Assembly (NCBI GenBank): GCA_016714895.1
Contig: JADKBV010000011.1
Span: forward strand, 1,240,001-1,304,000
Direction: 5' to 3'
DNA from: Saprospiraceae bacterium
GTDB lineage: Bacteria; Bacteroidota; Bacteroidia; Chitinophagales; Saprospiraceae
DNA: 64,000 bases
The notes under the pieces were generated by a model. It did not search any database and was not told the origin of the DNA. It saw only the letters and a program-made list of their open reading frames with translations. This document shows, piece after piece, positions 56,560 to 64,000 of the stretch. Each line of letters begins with the position of its first letter. Position 1 is the first letter of the stretch. A program made the position numbers and the translations under genes.

Positions 56560-57450
56560 ATGTACCTTACGTCAGATGCTTCCGGTATTGAAAATCCGAC
56601 CACATCACGCTGCGATAATCTCGTCATGTATTCAGCCATAAAAAAATTGGAAACAAAACTTCCGTTTCATAATTTTGGCGTAAAATATGTAATGGAGGGT
56701 GAGGAAATATACCGGCTTAAAGATGAAGAATATACACTTGCTAAAGGAGAATATCTCCTCACCAACCATTATTGTGAGGGTGGCGTCCTTATCGATAGTA
56801 AAAGTGATGTCAAAGGAATTTGTATTGACGTTCGGAATGACGTGTTGACCGAAGTACTTTCAGGTCAGGTTTTTCCGGATGAAGTCAACAATATTTTTGC
56901 TGAAACATCCTTTTTTACCTCTGCTGACTTTATGGAAAAAAAATTTGATGCCGGACAGGCTTATGTTGGAAAATTTATGTTGCAACTGGAAAACACCATC
57001 AAACCTGACCCTTACAAAAAATATCAGTTTTCCGATGAATTTTATTATCACTTGTGTGAAAATATTATCAAAGATTATGTTCCTGTTTTAAAACAACTAC
57101 AATCCATAAACTCAAAAAAATTCAGTACCAAAAAAGAAATTTTAAAAAAGGTAGAGCTTGGCAAAAAATATCTGGATTCAAACATTGTAAAAGATATCAA
57201 TATAGCTGATGTGGCTATGGAATGTTGTATGTCTGAATACCATTTTTTTCGACTTTTCAGACAGATTTACGGACAGAGTCCTTATCAGTATTTAAAAAAT
57301 ATTCGGTTGGAAAGGGCCAGGGATTTATTACAAAATAGCCGCAAATCACTTGAACAAGTTGCTTTTGAAGTCGGATACGGAGATGTATTTTCTCTGAGCA
57401 AGGCCTACAAACAAACTTTTGGTTTGCCACCCGGACAAGAAAAAAGGTAA
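56560..57450 (+). CDS. AraC family transcriptional regulator
   Basis: 296 residues. The N-terminal ~180 residues contain a cupin-like sensor segment (FHNFGVKYVMEGEEIYRLKD, YTLAKGEYLLTNHY). Two HTH motifs of the AraC domain lie at ~195-296: DINIADVAMECCMSEYHFFR and the second, KSLEQVAFEVGYGDVFSLSK, closing with AYKQTFGLPPGQE. Ligand unknown. It has its own promoter and stands alone after the barrel gene. Confidence 0.94.
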   Translation: MYLTSDASGIENPTTSRCDNLVMYSAIKKLETKLPFHNFGVKYVMEGEEIYRLKDEEYTLAKGEYLLTNHYCEGGVLIDSKSDVKGICIDVRNDVLTEVLSGQVFPDEVNNIFAETSFFTSADFMEKKFDAGQAYVGKFMLQLENTIKPDPYKKYQFSDEFYYHLCENIIKDYVPVLKQLQSINSKKFSTKKEILKKVELGKKYLDSNIVKDINIADVAMECCMSEYHFFRLFRQIYGQSPYQYLKNIRLERARDLLQNSRKSLEQVAFEVGYGDVFSLSKAYKQTFGLPPGQEKR

Positions 57451-57482
57451 ACATCTGCCATCAAATTCAAATTAAACTTTTA

Positions 57483-57522
57483 ATTCCTTTCTTTGACAAA
57501 GATGGTTATCAAAGAAAGGAAT
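57483..57522. terminator. Bidirectional hairpin between convergent araC-type and LytTR genes
   Basis: A perfect 14-bp stem ATTCCTTTCTTTGA (57483-57496) / TCAAAGAAAGGAAT (57509-57522) with a 12-nt loop. It lies 33 nt after the AraC gene and 36 nt from the end of the LytTR gene. No long T-run on either side. Confidence 0.65.
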
Positions 57523-57557
57523 CTGTCAGCACATCAACCCAACAACTTAACAAACTT

Positions 57558-58283
57558 CTACAGTTTATTATCATTTACCAGATCCAATAATTCGTCTTTG
57601 TAGTTTTTACCTACCGGCAATTGTTTTAATTTGCCACCTTCCATGAGCTCGACCATATTCCCTACAATGGCACTCATCTTGCGAATATTGACGATATAAG
57701 ATCGGTGGATTCTTCTGAACTTGTTTTCAGGAAGCCTCTCTTCGAGACTTTTCATAGTCTGAAGGGTGATGATACGTCCGGTTTCATGCCGAATAATTAC
57801 ATAATCTTTTAACCCTTCGATGTAAAGGATGTCATCAAAATGAACTTTGACAAACTTTTTGTCTGCTTTGACAAAAATATAGTCTTCCTGTTCTTCGGGA
57901 GCGACATCTTCGTGGTCCGACTTTTTGGCCTGAATCTTTTCACTCACTTTGTTGACAGCTTTCAGGAATCTTTCGAGGGATATCGGTTTCAGCAGATAGT
58001 CAACCGCATTGAGCTCAAACCCTTCGACAGCATAATCGGGATATGCGGTAGTGAAGATAACTGCCGGAGGATTGGCCAACGTTTTGAGAAAGTCAATACC
58101 GGATAATTGCGGCATCTGAATATCGAGAAACATCAGGTCTATGTTGTTGTTTTTCAGAGCTTCATTAGCCTGAAATGCATTTTCACATTTTGCGACCAGG
58201 GTGATATTCGGTATTTGCTGAATATACGTTTCTAATACTTCAAGTGCCAGAGGTTCGTCGTCGACAAGGATGGCTTTGATCAT
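57558..58283 (-). CDS. LytTR-type response regulator
   Basis: 241 residues from the ATG at 58283 (MIKAILVDDEPLALEVLETY); an upstream in-frame start at 58349 would overlap the kinase gene. The receiver domain is complete: D8-D9 acid pocket (VDD), phosphoacceptor D54 (FLDIQMP), T-loop (IFTTAYPDYAVEGFELNAVD) and K104 (YLLKP). The LytTR DNA-binding domain at ~140-240 has YIFVKADKKFVKVHFDDILY, IEGLKDYVIIRHETG and FRRIHRSYIVNIRKM. It is translated 16 nt after the kinase gene. Target genes are not in evidence. Confidence 0.96.
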   Translation of the reverse strand: MIKAILVDDEPLALEVLETYIQQIPNITLVAKCENAFQANEALKNNNIDLMFLDIQMPQLSGIDFLKTLANPPAVIFTTAYPDYAVEGFELNAVDYLLKPISLERFLKAVNKVSEKIQAKKSDHEDVAPEEQEDYIFVKADKKFVKVHFDDILYIEGLKDYVIIRHETGRIITLQTMKSLEERLPENKFRRIHRSYIVNIRKMSAIVGNMVELMEGGKLKQLPVGKNYKDELLDLVNDNKL

Positions 58284-58299
58284 GATGATTTTATTTTTG

Positions 58300-59352
58300 T
58301 TAAGGTAATGAATCAATAAATTGTAAGGATAATTGAACTTTATAATCAAAAGGACTTTCTTCGATTTTCAGTTCGTGGTGTTTGGGATATAATATCTGTA
58401 AACGTCTTTTGACATTGTTGAGGCCGATACCTCCGGATTTTTTATCGCGGATTTTTGGCATGGAGGGCGCTTTGGAATTTTTTAAATCCATAATGACTCT
58501 GTCGTCCAGGATTTTCATATGAAGATTGACAAATCCTGTATTTAACTGATTGTTGATGCCATGTTTGAACGAATTTTCAATAAAAGGCATCAGCAGAAGA
58601 GGCGCTACTTTATGATCTGTGGCTTCACCTTCGATATCCAGTGAGATATCCATTTTGGCTCCATGCCGCAACTTTTCGAGTTCGAGATAATTTTTCATGT
58701 AGTTGATTTCTTTTTCCAGGGTGACTTCTTTTTCATTACATTCGTAGAGCATATAACGCATCATTTCTGAAAGTTTCAGGACTATCTCCGGTGCCAGATC
58801 GGATTTTTTAAGGGTCAGTGCGTACAAACTATTAAGTGTATTAAACAAAAAATGCGGATTTATCTGTGATTTCAGCAATTTCAGTTCGCTTTGCAAATTC
58901 TGGCTTTCGAGTTCTTTTTTATCTCCTTTTTGTATCAGCCATTCCTGCATCACCTGATAGATGGTAGCTGAGGCACCTACGAGAAACAAAGAAAAAAAGT
59001 TGTAAATCTGACCATCGATGATACTTGCCTGATAATCCGGGTCTGCTTGTGACATCGAAAACAATATGATCGACTTAATGGGTGTCAGTACCGCCGAGGC
59101 AAGGAGTAACATGAGGAAATGTGCCCATATTCTTCCGTTGGCAACGTATCTTTTAAAAAGAAAACCAATGTTAAAATATGCCATAAAGGCATAAAAAACC
59201 ACATTAACCAGGGGAAGTCCCAACTGCATGGTCAATCCGAAATGTCTGTGGCTGATGGTTTGCATCAAATACAAAAGTACCCATAATAGTATATGGTAAA
59301 GGGTATCCCGTTTGGTGGATTTTTTAAAGGTATTTTGTACGTCTGACAACAT
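58300..59352 (-). CDS. LytS-type sensor histidine kinase
   Basis: 350 residues from the ATG at 59352 (MLSDVQNTFKKSTKRDTLYH); the in-frame start at 59397 lies upstream of the predicted promoter. Four membrane helices in the first ~135 residues are followed by the His_kinase domain with H167 in SQINPHFLFNTLNSLYALTL. The N and G boxes (LLLMPFIENSFKHGI, KSGGIGLNNVKRRLQILY) are complete. It pairs with the LytTR regulator downstream. Confidence 0.95.
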   Translation of the reverse strand: MLSDVQNTFKKSTKRDTLYHILLWVLLYLMQTISHRHFGLTMQLGLPLVNVVFYAFMAYFNIGFLFKRYVANGRIWAHFLMLLLASAVLTPIKSIILFSMSQADPDYQASIIDGQIYNFFSLFLVGASATIYQVMQEWLIQKGDKKELESQNLQSELKLLKSQINPHFLFNTLNSLYALTLKKSDLAPEIVLKLSEMMRYMLYECNEKEVTLEKEINYMKNYLELEKLRHGAKMDISLDIEGEATDHKVAPLLLMPFIENSFKHGINNQLNTGFVNLHMKILDDRVIMDLKNSKAPSMPKIRDKKSGGIGLNNVKRRLQILYPKHHELKIEESPFDYKVQLSLQFIDSLP

Positions 59353-59375
59353 CAATCCGACTTTCAAATGAAAAA

Positions 59376-59383
59376 CAAAAGTA
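59376..59383 (-). promoter_or_regulatory. -7 element TACTTTTG upstream of the LytS/LytTR operon
   Basis: Minus-strand TACTTTTG fits TAnnTTTG and lies 24 nt before the ATG at 59352. It supports that start over 59397. No TTG at the ideal -33 spacing is seen. Confidence 0.5.
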
Positions 59384-59494
59384 CAAATTCCTGTCAAAAC
59401 ACCATCATCTTATAGACAAAAGGCGTACAATAACGGATAATCGAACGCTTTTGGAAAGGAAAAGGGATAATTTGGAAATTTGTTAAATTAAAAT

Positions 59495-60490
59495 ATGCTT
59501 TGGTTTTTCTTTTTATCTTTGGGTCTTAAACTTCAGCTTTTGACCGGAGTCAGAAATATAGTTTTTTCTTTTTTGCTGTGCCTTTTGGGTCACGGACTTT
59601 TTGCCGTGCCTGTCACAGACTTCCGCATACCCGTCACAATACAACGAGATGGTTATATTGTTCCCTTTGCCCTGCAGGGAGGTCTCATCATCATCCAGGC
59701 GGTGATCAATGATTCATTAGGGAGTTTTGTAGTCGACACAGGGGCTGAAGGGTTGGTACTCAATAAAAAATATTTCCAGGGAGTCACCGATGAATCCCGT
59801 TCCTATTACGGCGTCAATGGTCGCGGCAGAGGACTTACCGTCAGCAAAAACAATAATATCTCTGCAGAAGGACTTTCGTTTACAAATATTGATGCTGATG
59901 TCGTCGACCTTTCGTCTATTGAAAATAATAAAAACATCAGAATAGCAGGCCTGATTGGTTTTTCTTTGCTTAAAGACTTTGAGGTTATGTTTCATTACAG
60001 GGAACGGCTCCTTGCTCTGTCGAGAGTGGATGAAACCGGACGAATCATTGATCCCATGCCTTTTGTATTGGACAAGGTCGACAGCCTGACATTTGTGTTG
60101 GGTAATTTTATTCCGGTGATTGAAGTCAAAGTAAACGGGTTTACCAAAAAGTTTGGCATTGATTCAGGGGCAGAAATCAACCTGCTCGACTTAAAACGAT
60201 CCAAAAACATCATGTCGGAATTTCTTCCCATGAGGACCATACGACTGGCAGGTGCCAATAATGAAGAAAATGAAGTCATCGCAGGCAGATTGCAGCGGGT
60301 TAAACTTCTTGACAAATACAATTGCGGCGCCATGGGTACCGTTTTGATGAATATGGACAATCTCAACAATATATACCGCACCAATCTGGACGGGATTTTG
60401 GGATTTGAATTTTTATCACCCTGGCTGTTTAGCATCAATTATAAAAAACAAATGTTATATTTACATCCACTAAAAGTTGTCGTACCCTAA
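59495..60490 (+). CDS. Retropepsin-like aspartic protease, duplicated active-site motif
   Basis: 331 residues. A signal-like hydrophobic start (residues ~5-38) is followed by two aspartic-protease motifs in one chain: FVVDTGAEGLVL (D81) and KFGIDSGAEINLL (D223), each followed by a GLIGF/GILGFEFL-like hydrophobic-Gly flap partner (LIGFSLLKDFEV, ILGFEFLSPW). This fits a single-chain clan AA protease or a PDZ-less relative of Bacteroidota aspartyl-protease-like proteins. Exported, substrate unknown. Its stop TAA overlaps the start of the next gene (TAATG), so translation is probably coupled. Confidence 0.88.
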   Translation: MLWFFFLSLGLKLQLLTGVRNIVFSFLLCLLGHGLFAVPVTDFRIPVTIQRDGYIVPFALQGGLIIIQAVINDSLGSFVVDTGAEGLVLNKKYFQGVTDESRSYYGVNGRGRGLTVSKNNNISAEGLSFTNIDADVVDLSSIENNKNIRIAGLIGFSLLKDFEVMFHYRERLLALSRVDETGRIIDPMPFVLDKVDSLTFVLGNFIPVIEVKVNGFTKKFGIDSGAEINLLDLKRSKNIMSEFLPMRTIRLAGANNEENEVIAGRLQRVKLLDKYNCGAMGTVLMNMDNLNNIYRTNLDGILGFEFLSPWLFSINYKKQMLYLHPLKVVVP

Positions 60491-61417
60491 TGAAAACATG
60501 GACTCTTTTTTTATTTATTTTGTTTTCCTGTTCTTTATTATCAGCTCAGGAAAGTCCTTACTCAAGATGTGAAATACAGGGTGAGGATGTTTTTATCAGA
60601 TTTCATGAATCGTGTCTCAATTCGAAGCAATGAAGATTGTGCTGCGCTGGAAGATTTTAAAAAGTATGATTTATCGGGATTAATAAAATCCGGTGCATAC
60701 ACCACATGGACGCAAGATGGATGGACGCTGGCAAAAACCGGTGCCTTAACCTACCAATTGCGCAAAAAACTGAGTTTGTTTGACAAACTGTTTTCGATGG
60801 AAGATAAGTTTAATATTGATATATCCTATTGGTCCTATCCGGTTTCAGAACGGATAAAACAAGGTAATAAACCGGTAGAAAATGAACCTGTTCGTGTAGA
60901 CTTTAAAGGTAATGTGGAGTTTGTTTTAAAAGGAAGAGGTAACGCCAAACAGGTGATATTGTCCGGCACATTTAATGATTGGAATGAACGGGATTTTAAA
61001 ATGATCAAAACCGGAGACGTCTGGAAATTAAAATTGAAGATGCCTACCGGATTATACGAATACAAATTTATTGTTGACGGTGACTGGATCACCGATCCTG
61101 CCAATAAATTCAGGGTGCAGAATCAGCATTATACCTACAATTCCATTCTGGTCGTCGGCAAAGATGTTTTGTTTTTCCTTAAAGGATTCCAAAATGCCAA
61201 ACATGTGGCACTCTCAGGCAGCTTCAACAATTGGGATGAAGAAGGGCTGCCGCTTACCAAATCAAAAGATGGCTGGAGGGTGGTCCAAAAAATTCCTCCC
61301 GGCAAACATTATTACAAGTTTGTTATCGATGGACGTGAATGGATCATCGACCCTGATAATAAAATTCAGGAAAGAGACGAAGGTGGAAATATCAATTCCA
61401 TCCTGATGGTACATTAA
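60490..61417 (+). pseudogene. Secreted protein with two glycogen-binding (CBM48/AMPK-type) domains, frameshifted
   Basis: The ATG at 60490 overlaps the previous stop (TAATG) and opens a signal peptide (MKTWTLFLFILFSCSLLSAQ) and 27 more residues, but this frame hits TGA at 60631. The conserved remainder is in another frame, reading from about NEDCAALEDFKKYDLSGL to 61417. It contains two tandem glycogen-binding-like domains: NAKQVILSGTFNDWNERDFK with YEYKFIVDGDWITDP, and NAKHVALSGSFNNWDEEGL with YYKFVIDGREWIIDP. The internal ATG at 60569 would give a 282-residue product without a signal. A one-base change near 60600-60630 would restore one ~308-residue secreted protein. Real mutation or sequence error cannot be told apart here. 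Confidence 0.8.
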
Positions 61418-61485
61418 ACCCTGATAATTCTTCGGTATTTTTAATTTATAAGGCTGAAAGTTCAAAGTATTTGTCTCATTCTATG

Positions 61486-61503
61486 ATTTGAGACGTCTCA
61501 AAT
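61486..61503. promoter_or_regulatory. 18-bp perfect palindrome, possible operator
   Basis: ATTTGAGACGTCTCAAAT is a perfect palindrome about 84 bp upstream of the small lipoprotein gene at 61587. It is not followed by a T-run and has no loop, so it looks like a protein-binding site rather than a terminator. Binding factor unknown. Confidence 0.45.
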
Positions 61504-61586
61504 GATATATTGTCGTGCTTAAACGGACGGTTGCACCCATCTTTGCCCTGTCATTCACAATGTCGTGGTGATGAAAACAAATAATC

Positions 61587-61940
61587 ATGCAACCATTTAT
61601 CTTTAGTCTGGCAGTTACTTTTTTGTTGTCTTCCTGTAGTCTTACTTCTACAACGTTTATCAAACCCGGAGAACATTTTGAATTGGGCAACAATCCGCAT
61701 GGATCGTTTAAGGTCAGGGTGAAAAATATATCCGGTCACGAACTTTCTATTTGGGAAGCACCTATTAATGGAGGCCGTCATTCTCCGGTTATCGTCCGAC
61801 CGAATCAAAGTGTAAGGATAAAAGTAGATAAAGATACGGCTTTAAAAATCGAAAACAAACAAGATAAGGAAGCTGCCGTAAAGCTCAGGGTCACCGGTGA
61901 TACAGGATTGTCTATGGGATATAACAAAATAAAAGGATAA
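61587..61940 (+). CDS. Small lipoprotein, function unknown
   Basis: 117 residues. Lipoprotein signal with lipobox LLSSC (Cys17). The remainder resembles a small beta-rich domain (GSFKVRVKNISGHELSIWEA, KVDKDTALKIENKQDKEAAV, TGLSMGYNKIKG). No named family. A 244-bp MITE-like element begins right after its stop codon. Confidence 0.8.
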   Translation: MQPFIFSLAVTFLLSSCSLTSTTFIKPGEHFELGNNPHGSFKVRVKNISGHELSIWEAPINGGRHSPVIVRPNQSVRIKVDKDTALKIENKQDKEAAVKLRVTGDTGLSMGYNKIKG

Positions 61941-61943
61941 TTA

Positions 61944-62187
61944 GGGTCTGCTGAAAAGCACAAAAATTATTAATATTCAATATCTTTAGTTCAATTTTTA
62001 AGTATGTTAGTGCATTGTTTTTAGAGCAATATATTTAAATTTCGTTCACCTAAGACCCTTACAAAACTTGTTTTTTGTTAGCCAGCAATAAATCATCTTC
62101 TGCGTTCAAGTCAAATCAAGGTATTATTATACATCTTCTTTGCCTTCGCCTTGAATCTGATTCATTGCTGACTTTTTCAACAGACCC
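61944..62187. mobile_element. MITE-like element with terminal inverted repeats
   Basis: GGGTCTGCTGAAAAG at the left end and the complement of GGGTCTGTTGAAAAAG at the right end form terminal inverted repeats; with flanks the match runs ATTAGGGTCTGYTGAAAA (61940-61957 against 62191-62173). A TA dinucleotide at each side fits a TA target duplication. It carries no transposase, is about 244 bp, and contains internal imperfect repeats (for example ACAAAACTTGTTTTTTGT). The ends resemble those of common insertion sequences in the phylum, but I cannot name the parent. The right end lies 5 nt before the start codon of the DoxX gene. Confidence 0.8.
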
Positions 62188-62192
62188 TAATC

Positions 62193-62669
62193 ATGATAAA
62201 AAGATTAATTAAACCGATCGAAATGCCTTATGTATTTCAGGATTTCCTGTTGGCCATTCCCAGAGTGGTGTATGGATATTTGTTGGCGGCAAACTTTGGT
62301 GCAGCAAAATTCGGAATGCCCTGGTCTCCGGAAGAAAAAAATCTCAATCTGTTTGAGGTTGCTTTTTGGTTCCCGAATGATGTGGCGAATTTTGGTGCGC
62401 CCTTCTCCTGGTTTCCTGCTTTTTTTGCGTGGATGGCAGCCTTCAGCGAAGCAGTCGGTGGTATATTCTGGATATTGGGCTTAAACACACGAATATTTTC
62501 TTTTCTGATTGTGTGTACCATGGTAGTTGCTGTTTTTTGGCAACATGGTGACAATGGTATGTGGAATATGTTGCCGGGTATGGGATTCCTTTGGCTTGCT
62601 ATAGTTTATATGATTGTAGGTTCCGGGCGTTTTGGGCTGGATTATATCATTGCAAAAAAAATAAAATAA
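62193..62669 (+). CDS. DoxX-like membrane protein
   Basis: 158 residues with four membrane helices (about 16-40, 73-95, 98-117, 125-150). It matches the DoxX-like family by pattern (RVVYGYLLAANFGAAKFGMP, AWMAAFSEAVGGIFWILGLN, GMGFLWLAIVYMIVGSGRFG). Function unknown. Its leader is the right end of the MITE, so its original promoter is replaced or displaced. The next gene starts 1 nt after its stop, so they are co-transcribed. Confidence 0.85.
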   Translation: MIKRLIKPIEMPYVFQDFLLAIPRVVYGYLLAANFGAAKFGMPWSPEEKNLNLFEVAFWFPNDVANFGAPFSWFPAFFAWMAAFSEAVGGIFWILGLNTRIFSFLIVCTMVVAVFWQHGDNGMWNMLPGMGFLWLAIVYMIVGSGRFGLDYIIAKKIK

Positions 62670-62670
62670 G

Positions 62671-63042
62671 ATGAATACCTTACGAATAACAGCTTTTATA
62701 CTTTTGGGTTTGACTGGATTGTTTTCCTGCGTACAAAAAACCCATTCATATCCGGTCAGGTTTGTATTGGATGTAAGCCATATTCCTAATGTCAGCGAAG
62801 TCGCCATTCGCGGATCAAATCGACCGTTAACCTGGGAAAACGATTTTCCCATGCAAACTTTGGTGAAAGACAGCCTCTATGTGGCAGAAATTACTTTTGT
62901 AACCGGATATTTAGGTGCTGAAGTAAAGTTTGTCGTCAACGGCCAATTTGAATTGTCCGGACAGGAAAACCGGAGATTTAGGTTTGACACATCATCAGAT
63001 ACTACGGTGTACAAAGCGGTATTTGACAAAATAAAACATTAA
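62671..63042 (+). CDS. Small lipoprotein with starch-binding-like (CBM20-type) pattern
   Basis: 123 residues. Lipoprotein signal with Cys20 (GLFSC). The body has PVRFVLDVSHIPNVSEVAIRG and SNRPLTWENDFPMQ, which resembles the CBM20/starch-binding pattern (x-IRG-x-x-x-PL-x-W), then VKFVVNGQFELSGQENRRFRF. The likeness is short and by eye. It sits right after the DoxX gene, and the nearby frameshifted gene also encodes glucan-binding-like domains. Confidence 0.75.
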   Translation: MNTLRITAFILLGLTGLFSCVQKTHSYPVRFVLDVSHIPNVSEVAIRGSNRPLTWENDFPMQTLVKDSLYVAEITFVTGYLGAEVKFVVNGQFELSGQENRRFRFDTSSDTTVYKAVFDKIKH

Positions 63043-63149
63043 TCGACTGAACATTTTGAAAATGGCAGGAGTTATGTGTTCGTCGTTCAGATATCAAATG
63101 CAATAACATTTGTTTTTTGACCCGACAATCATCCAATAATCCTGTAAAC

Positions 63150-64000
63150 ATGTTTTTTTTATTTATGTCCTTGAGTTTTGACCTGAAAACGACGGGACTT
63201 CAGTTCGGATATTTTCTCGCTCTCCTGTTTTTTGTCATTTTTATGGTCAGGGGATTCACAGAAGACAGACTATCTGACAAAATGTTGGCATGGGTGATGT
63301 TTTTTATGGCCATGCTTATACAGGATTATACTTTTGGTTTTGCCGGTATCAATGTTCTTTGGGAGGAACTGGATGGTTGGCCCCGGCATTTTCCATGGTT
63401 GTTTCCGGCAACTGTCTACTTTTATTTCCTGGCGCAGACCAATGCAGATTTCAGGTTGGAAAAAAGGCATATCTATCATGTAATGCCCTATGTTTTTTAT
63501 GTTTTAGCTTCCTGTTTTTTGTTGTTTACCGGTCGCACCCCCAACAATGGTTTGTATCAGACCCCCTTGGGAACCGTTTGGGATATTTGTATTTATATAT
63601 TGAATTACGGCGGCATCTTTTTTTATTTTTATAAGTCCTTGTTGATATACAGAAACTATAAGTTATGGGCTGAAAATCAGTATTCAAACCTGTATGAAGT
63701 AGAGTTAAAATGGCTTAGGAACTTTTTGTGGTTTTTTATGATTGGTGCCGTGGTTCATTTAATCAATACCATCATTGACAGAGTGTATGACCTGCCTTTT
63801 GACCAGGATTATTACTGGCAATTGTTTACTGTCGCCACCATCATGTATGTAGGTTTTTCCGGATTGACCCAGGAGCAGAATAAAAACATACATTTTGAAG
63901 AAGAAAACAAAACATCAGAAAATGTAAAAGAAGTAGAAAAACCATTGGCTGATGAAGAAAACAAACTGAAAGAAAAACTGCTGACATTTATGGAAAGTCA
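63150..64000 (+). CDS. Membrane-anchored AraC-type regulator, 3' end outside window
   Basis: An open frame from the ATG at 63150 runs off the right edge with no stop; 283 codons are visible. The N-terminal ~240 residues contain about seven hydrophobic helices (QFGYFLALLFFVIFMV, YFYFLAQTN, YVFYVLASCFLLF, WLRNFLWFFMIGAVVHLINT) and the conserved phrase SNLYEVELKWLRN seen in Bacteroidota proteins of this kind. The cytosolic part begins FEEENKTSENVKEVEKPLAD, and then KLKEKLLTFMES as the usual start before a C-terminal AraC HTH, which would lie beyond the window. The HTH is expected, not seen. The 107-bp gap before it shows nothing notable. Confidence 0.85.
   Translation, partial: MFFLFMSLSFDLKTTGLQFGYFLALLFFVIFMVRGFTEDRLSDKMLAWVMFFMAMLIQDYTFGFAGINVLWEELDGWPRHFPWLFPATVYFYFLAQTNADFRLEKRHIYHVMPYVFYVLASCFLLFTGRTPNNGLYQTPLGTVWDICIYILNYGGIFFYFYKSLLIYRNYKLWAENQYSNLYEVELKWLRNFLWFFMIGAVVHLINTIIDRVYDLPFDQDYYWQLFTVATIMYVGFSGLTQEQNKNIHFEEENKTSENVKEVEKPLADEENKLKEKLLTFMES

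Noticed and set aside
60569..61417. Intact 282-residue gene starting at 60569
   Set aside because: The residues before NEDCAALEDF in this frame (MKYRVRMFLSDFMNRVSIRS) look like out-of-frame reading of the upstream coding sequence, and a proper signal peptide starts at the coupled ATG 60490.

Overview
The window reads as a chromosomal segment of a member of the Bacteroidota, most like the Saprospiraceae or a related Saprospiria lineage (inference). The grounds are: several proteins with type IX secretion (T9SS/Por) C-terminal sorting domains of type A and one of type B (CHU_C); SprB-type repeats; the DUF1800/DUF1501 pair; LytTR/LytS signalling; TAnnTTTG promoter elements; few Shine-Dalgarno sequences; and the gene order tRNA-Thr, Tyr, Gly, Thr, tuf, tRNA-Trp, secE, nusG, rplKAJL, rpoBC. 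No 16S gene is present, so placement below phylum is weak.

Layout. 1-6.9 kb: the 3' end of a beta-barrel protein gene and two large secreted proteins. 7.0-8.7 kb: an ATPase/nuclease-like gene framed by two 98-bp direct repeats, the most unusual architecture in the window. 8.9-15.7 kb: a SprB-repeat adhesin-like protein, then the DUF1800 and DUF1501 genes. 15.9-18.5 kb: a tyrosine/homogentisate catabolic operon (marR, hmgA, hppD) in which hmgA is broken by an internal deletion. 18.6-32.7 kb: the translation/transcription core, from four tRNAs through tuf, secE, nusG, ribosomal proteins and rpoBC to bL25. 32.9-33.7 kb: a decayed methyltransferase gene. 33.9-39.1 kb: tail-specific protease, MarC protein, sodium:solute symporter and a TonB-domain protein.

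39.1-51.5 kb, nearly all on the minus strand: a CHU_C protein, a YbaB-like protein and an M4 metalloprotease in one tight cluster; a lipoprotein; a Tat-type Gfo/Idh/MocA oxidoreductase with RidA; yceD-rpmF; an Smr protein; and an HhH/barrel protein. 51.7-57.5 kb: an M43 metalloprotease, a TonB-dependent-receptor-like barrel and an AraC regulator. 57.5-59.4 kb: a LytS/LytTR two-component pair. 59.5-64 kb: an aspartic protease, a frameshifted glycogen-binding-domain gene, two small lipoproteins, a DoxX gene preceded by a 244-bp MITE-like element, and a membrane-bound AraC-type regulator cut by the window edge.

Functionally the window combines housekeeping information-processing genes with a secretome for surface display and degradation (M4 and M43 proteases, SprB and LamG-like domains, aspartic protease, CBM-like domains). 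The main anomalies are the repeat-framed ATPase, the hmgA deletion beside an intact hppD, the frameshifted glycogen-binding gene, the decayed methyltransferase, and the MITE with a possible relic copy about 55 kb away.
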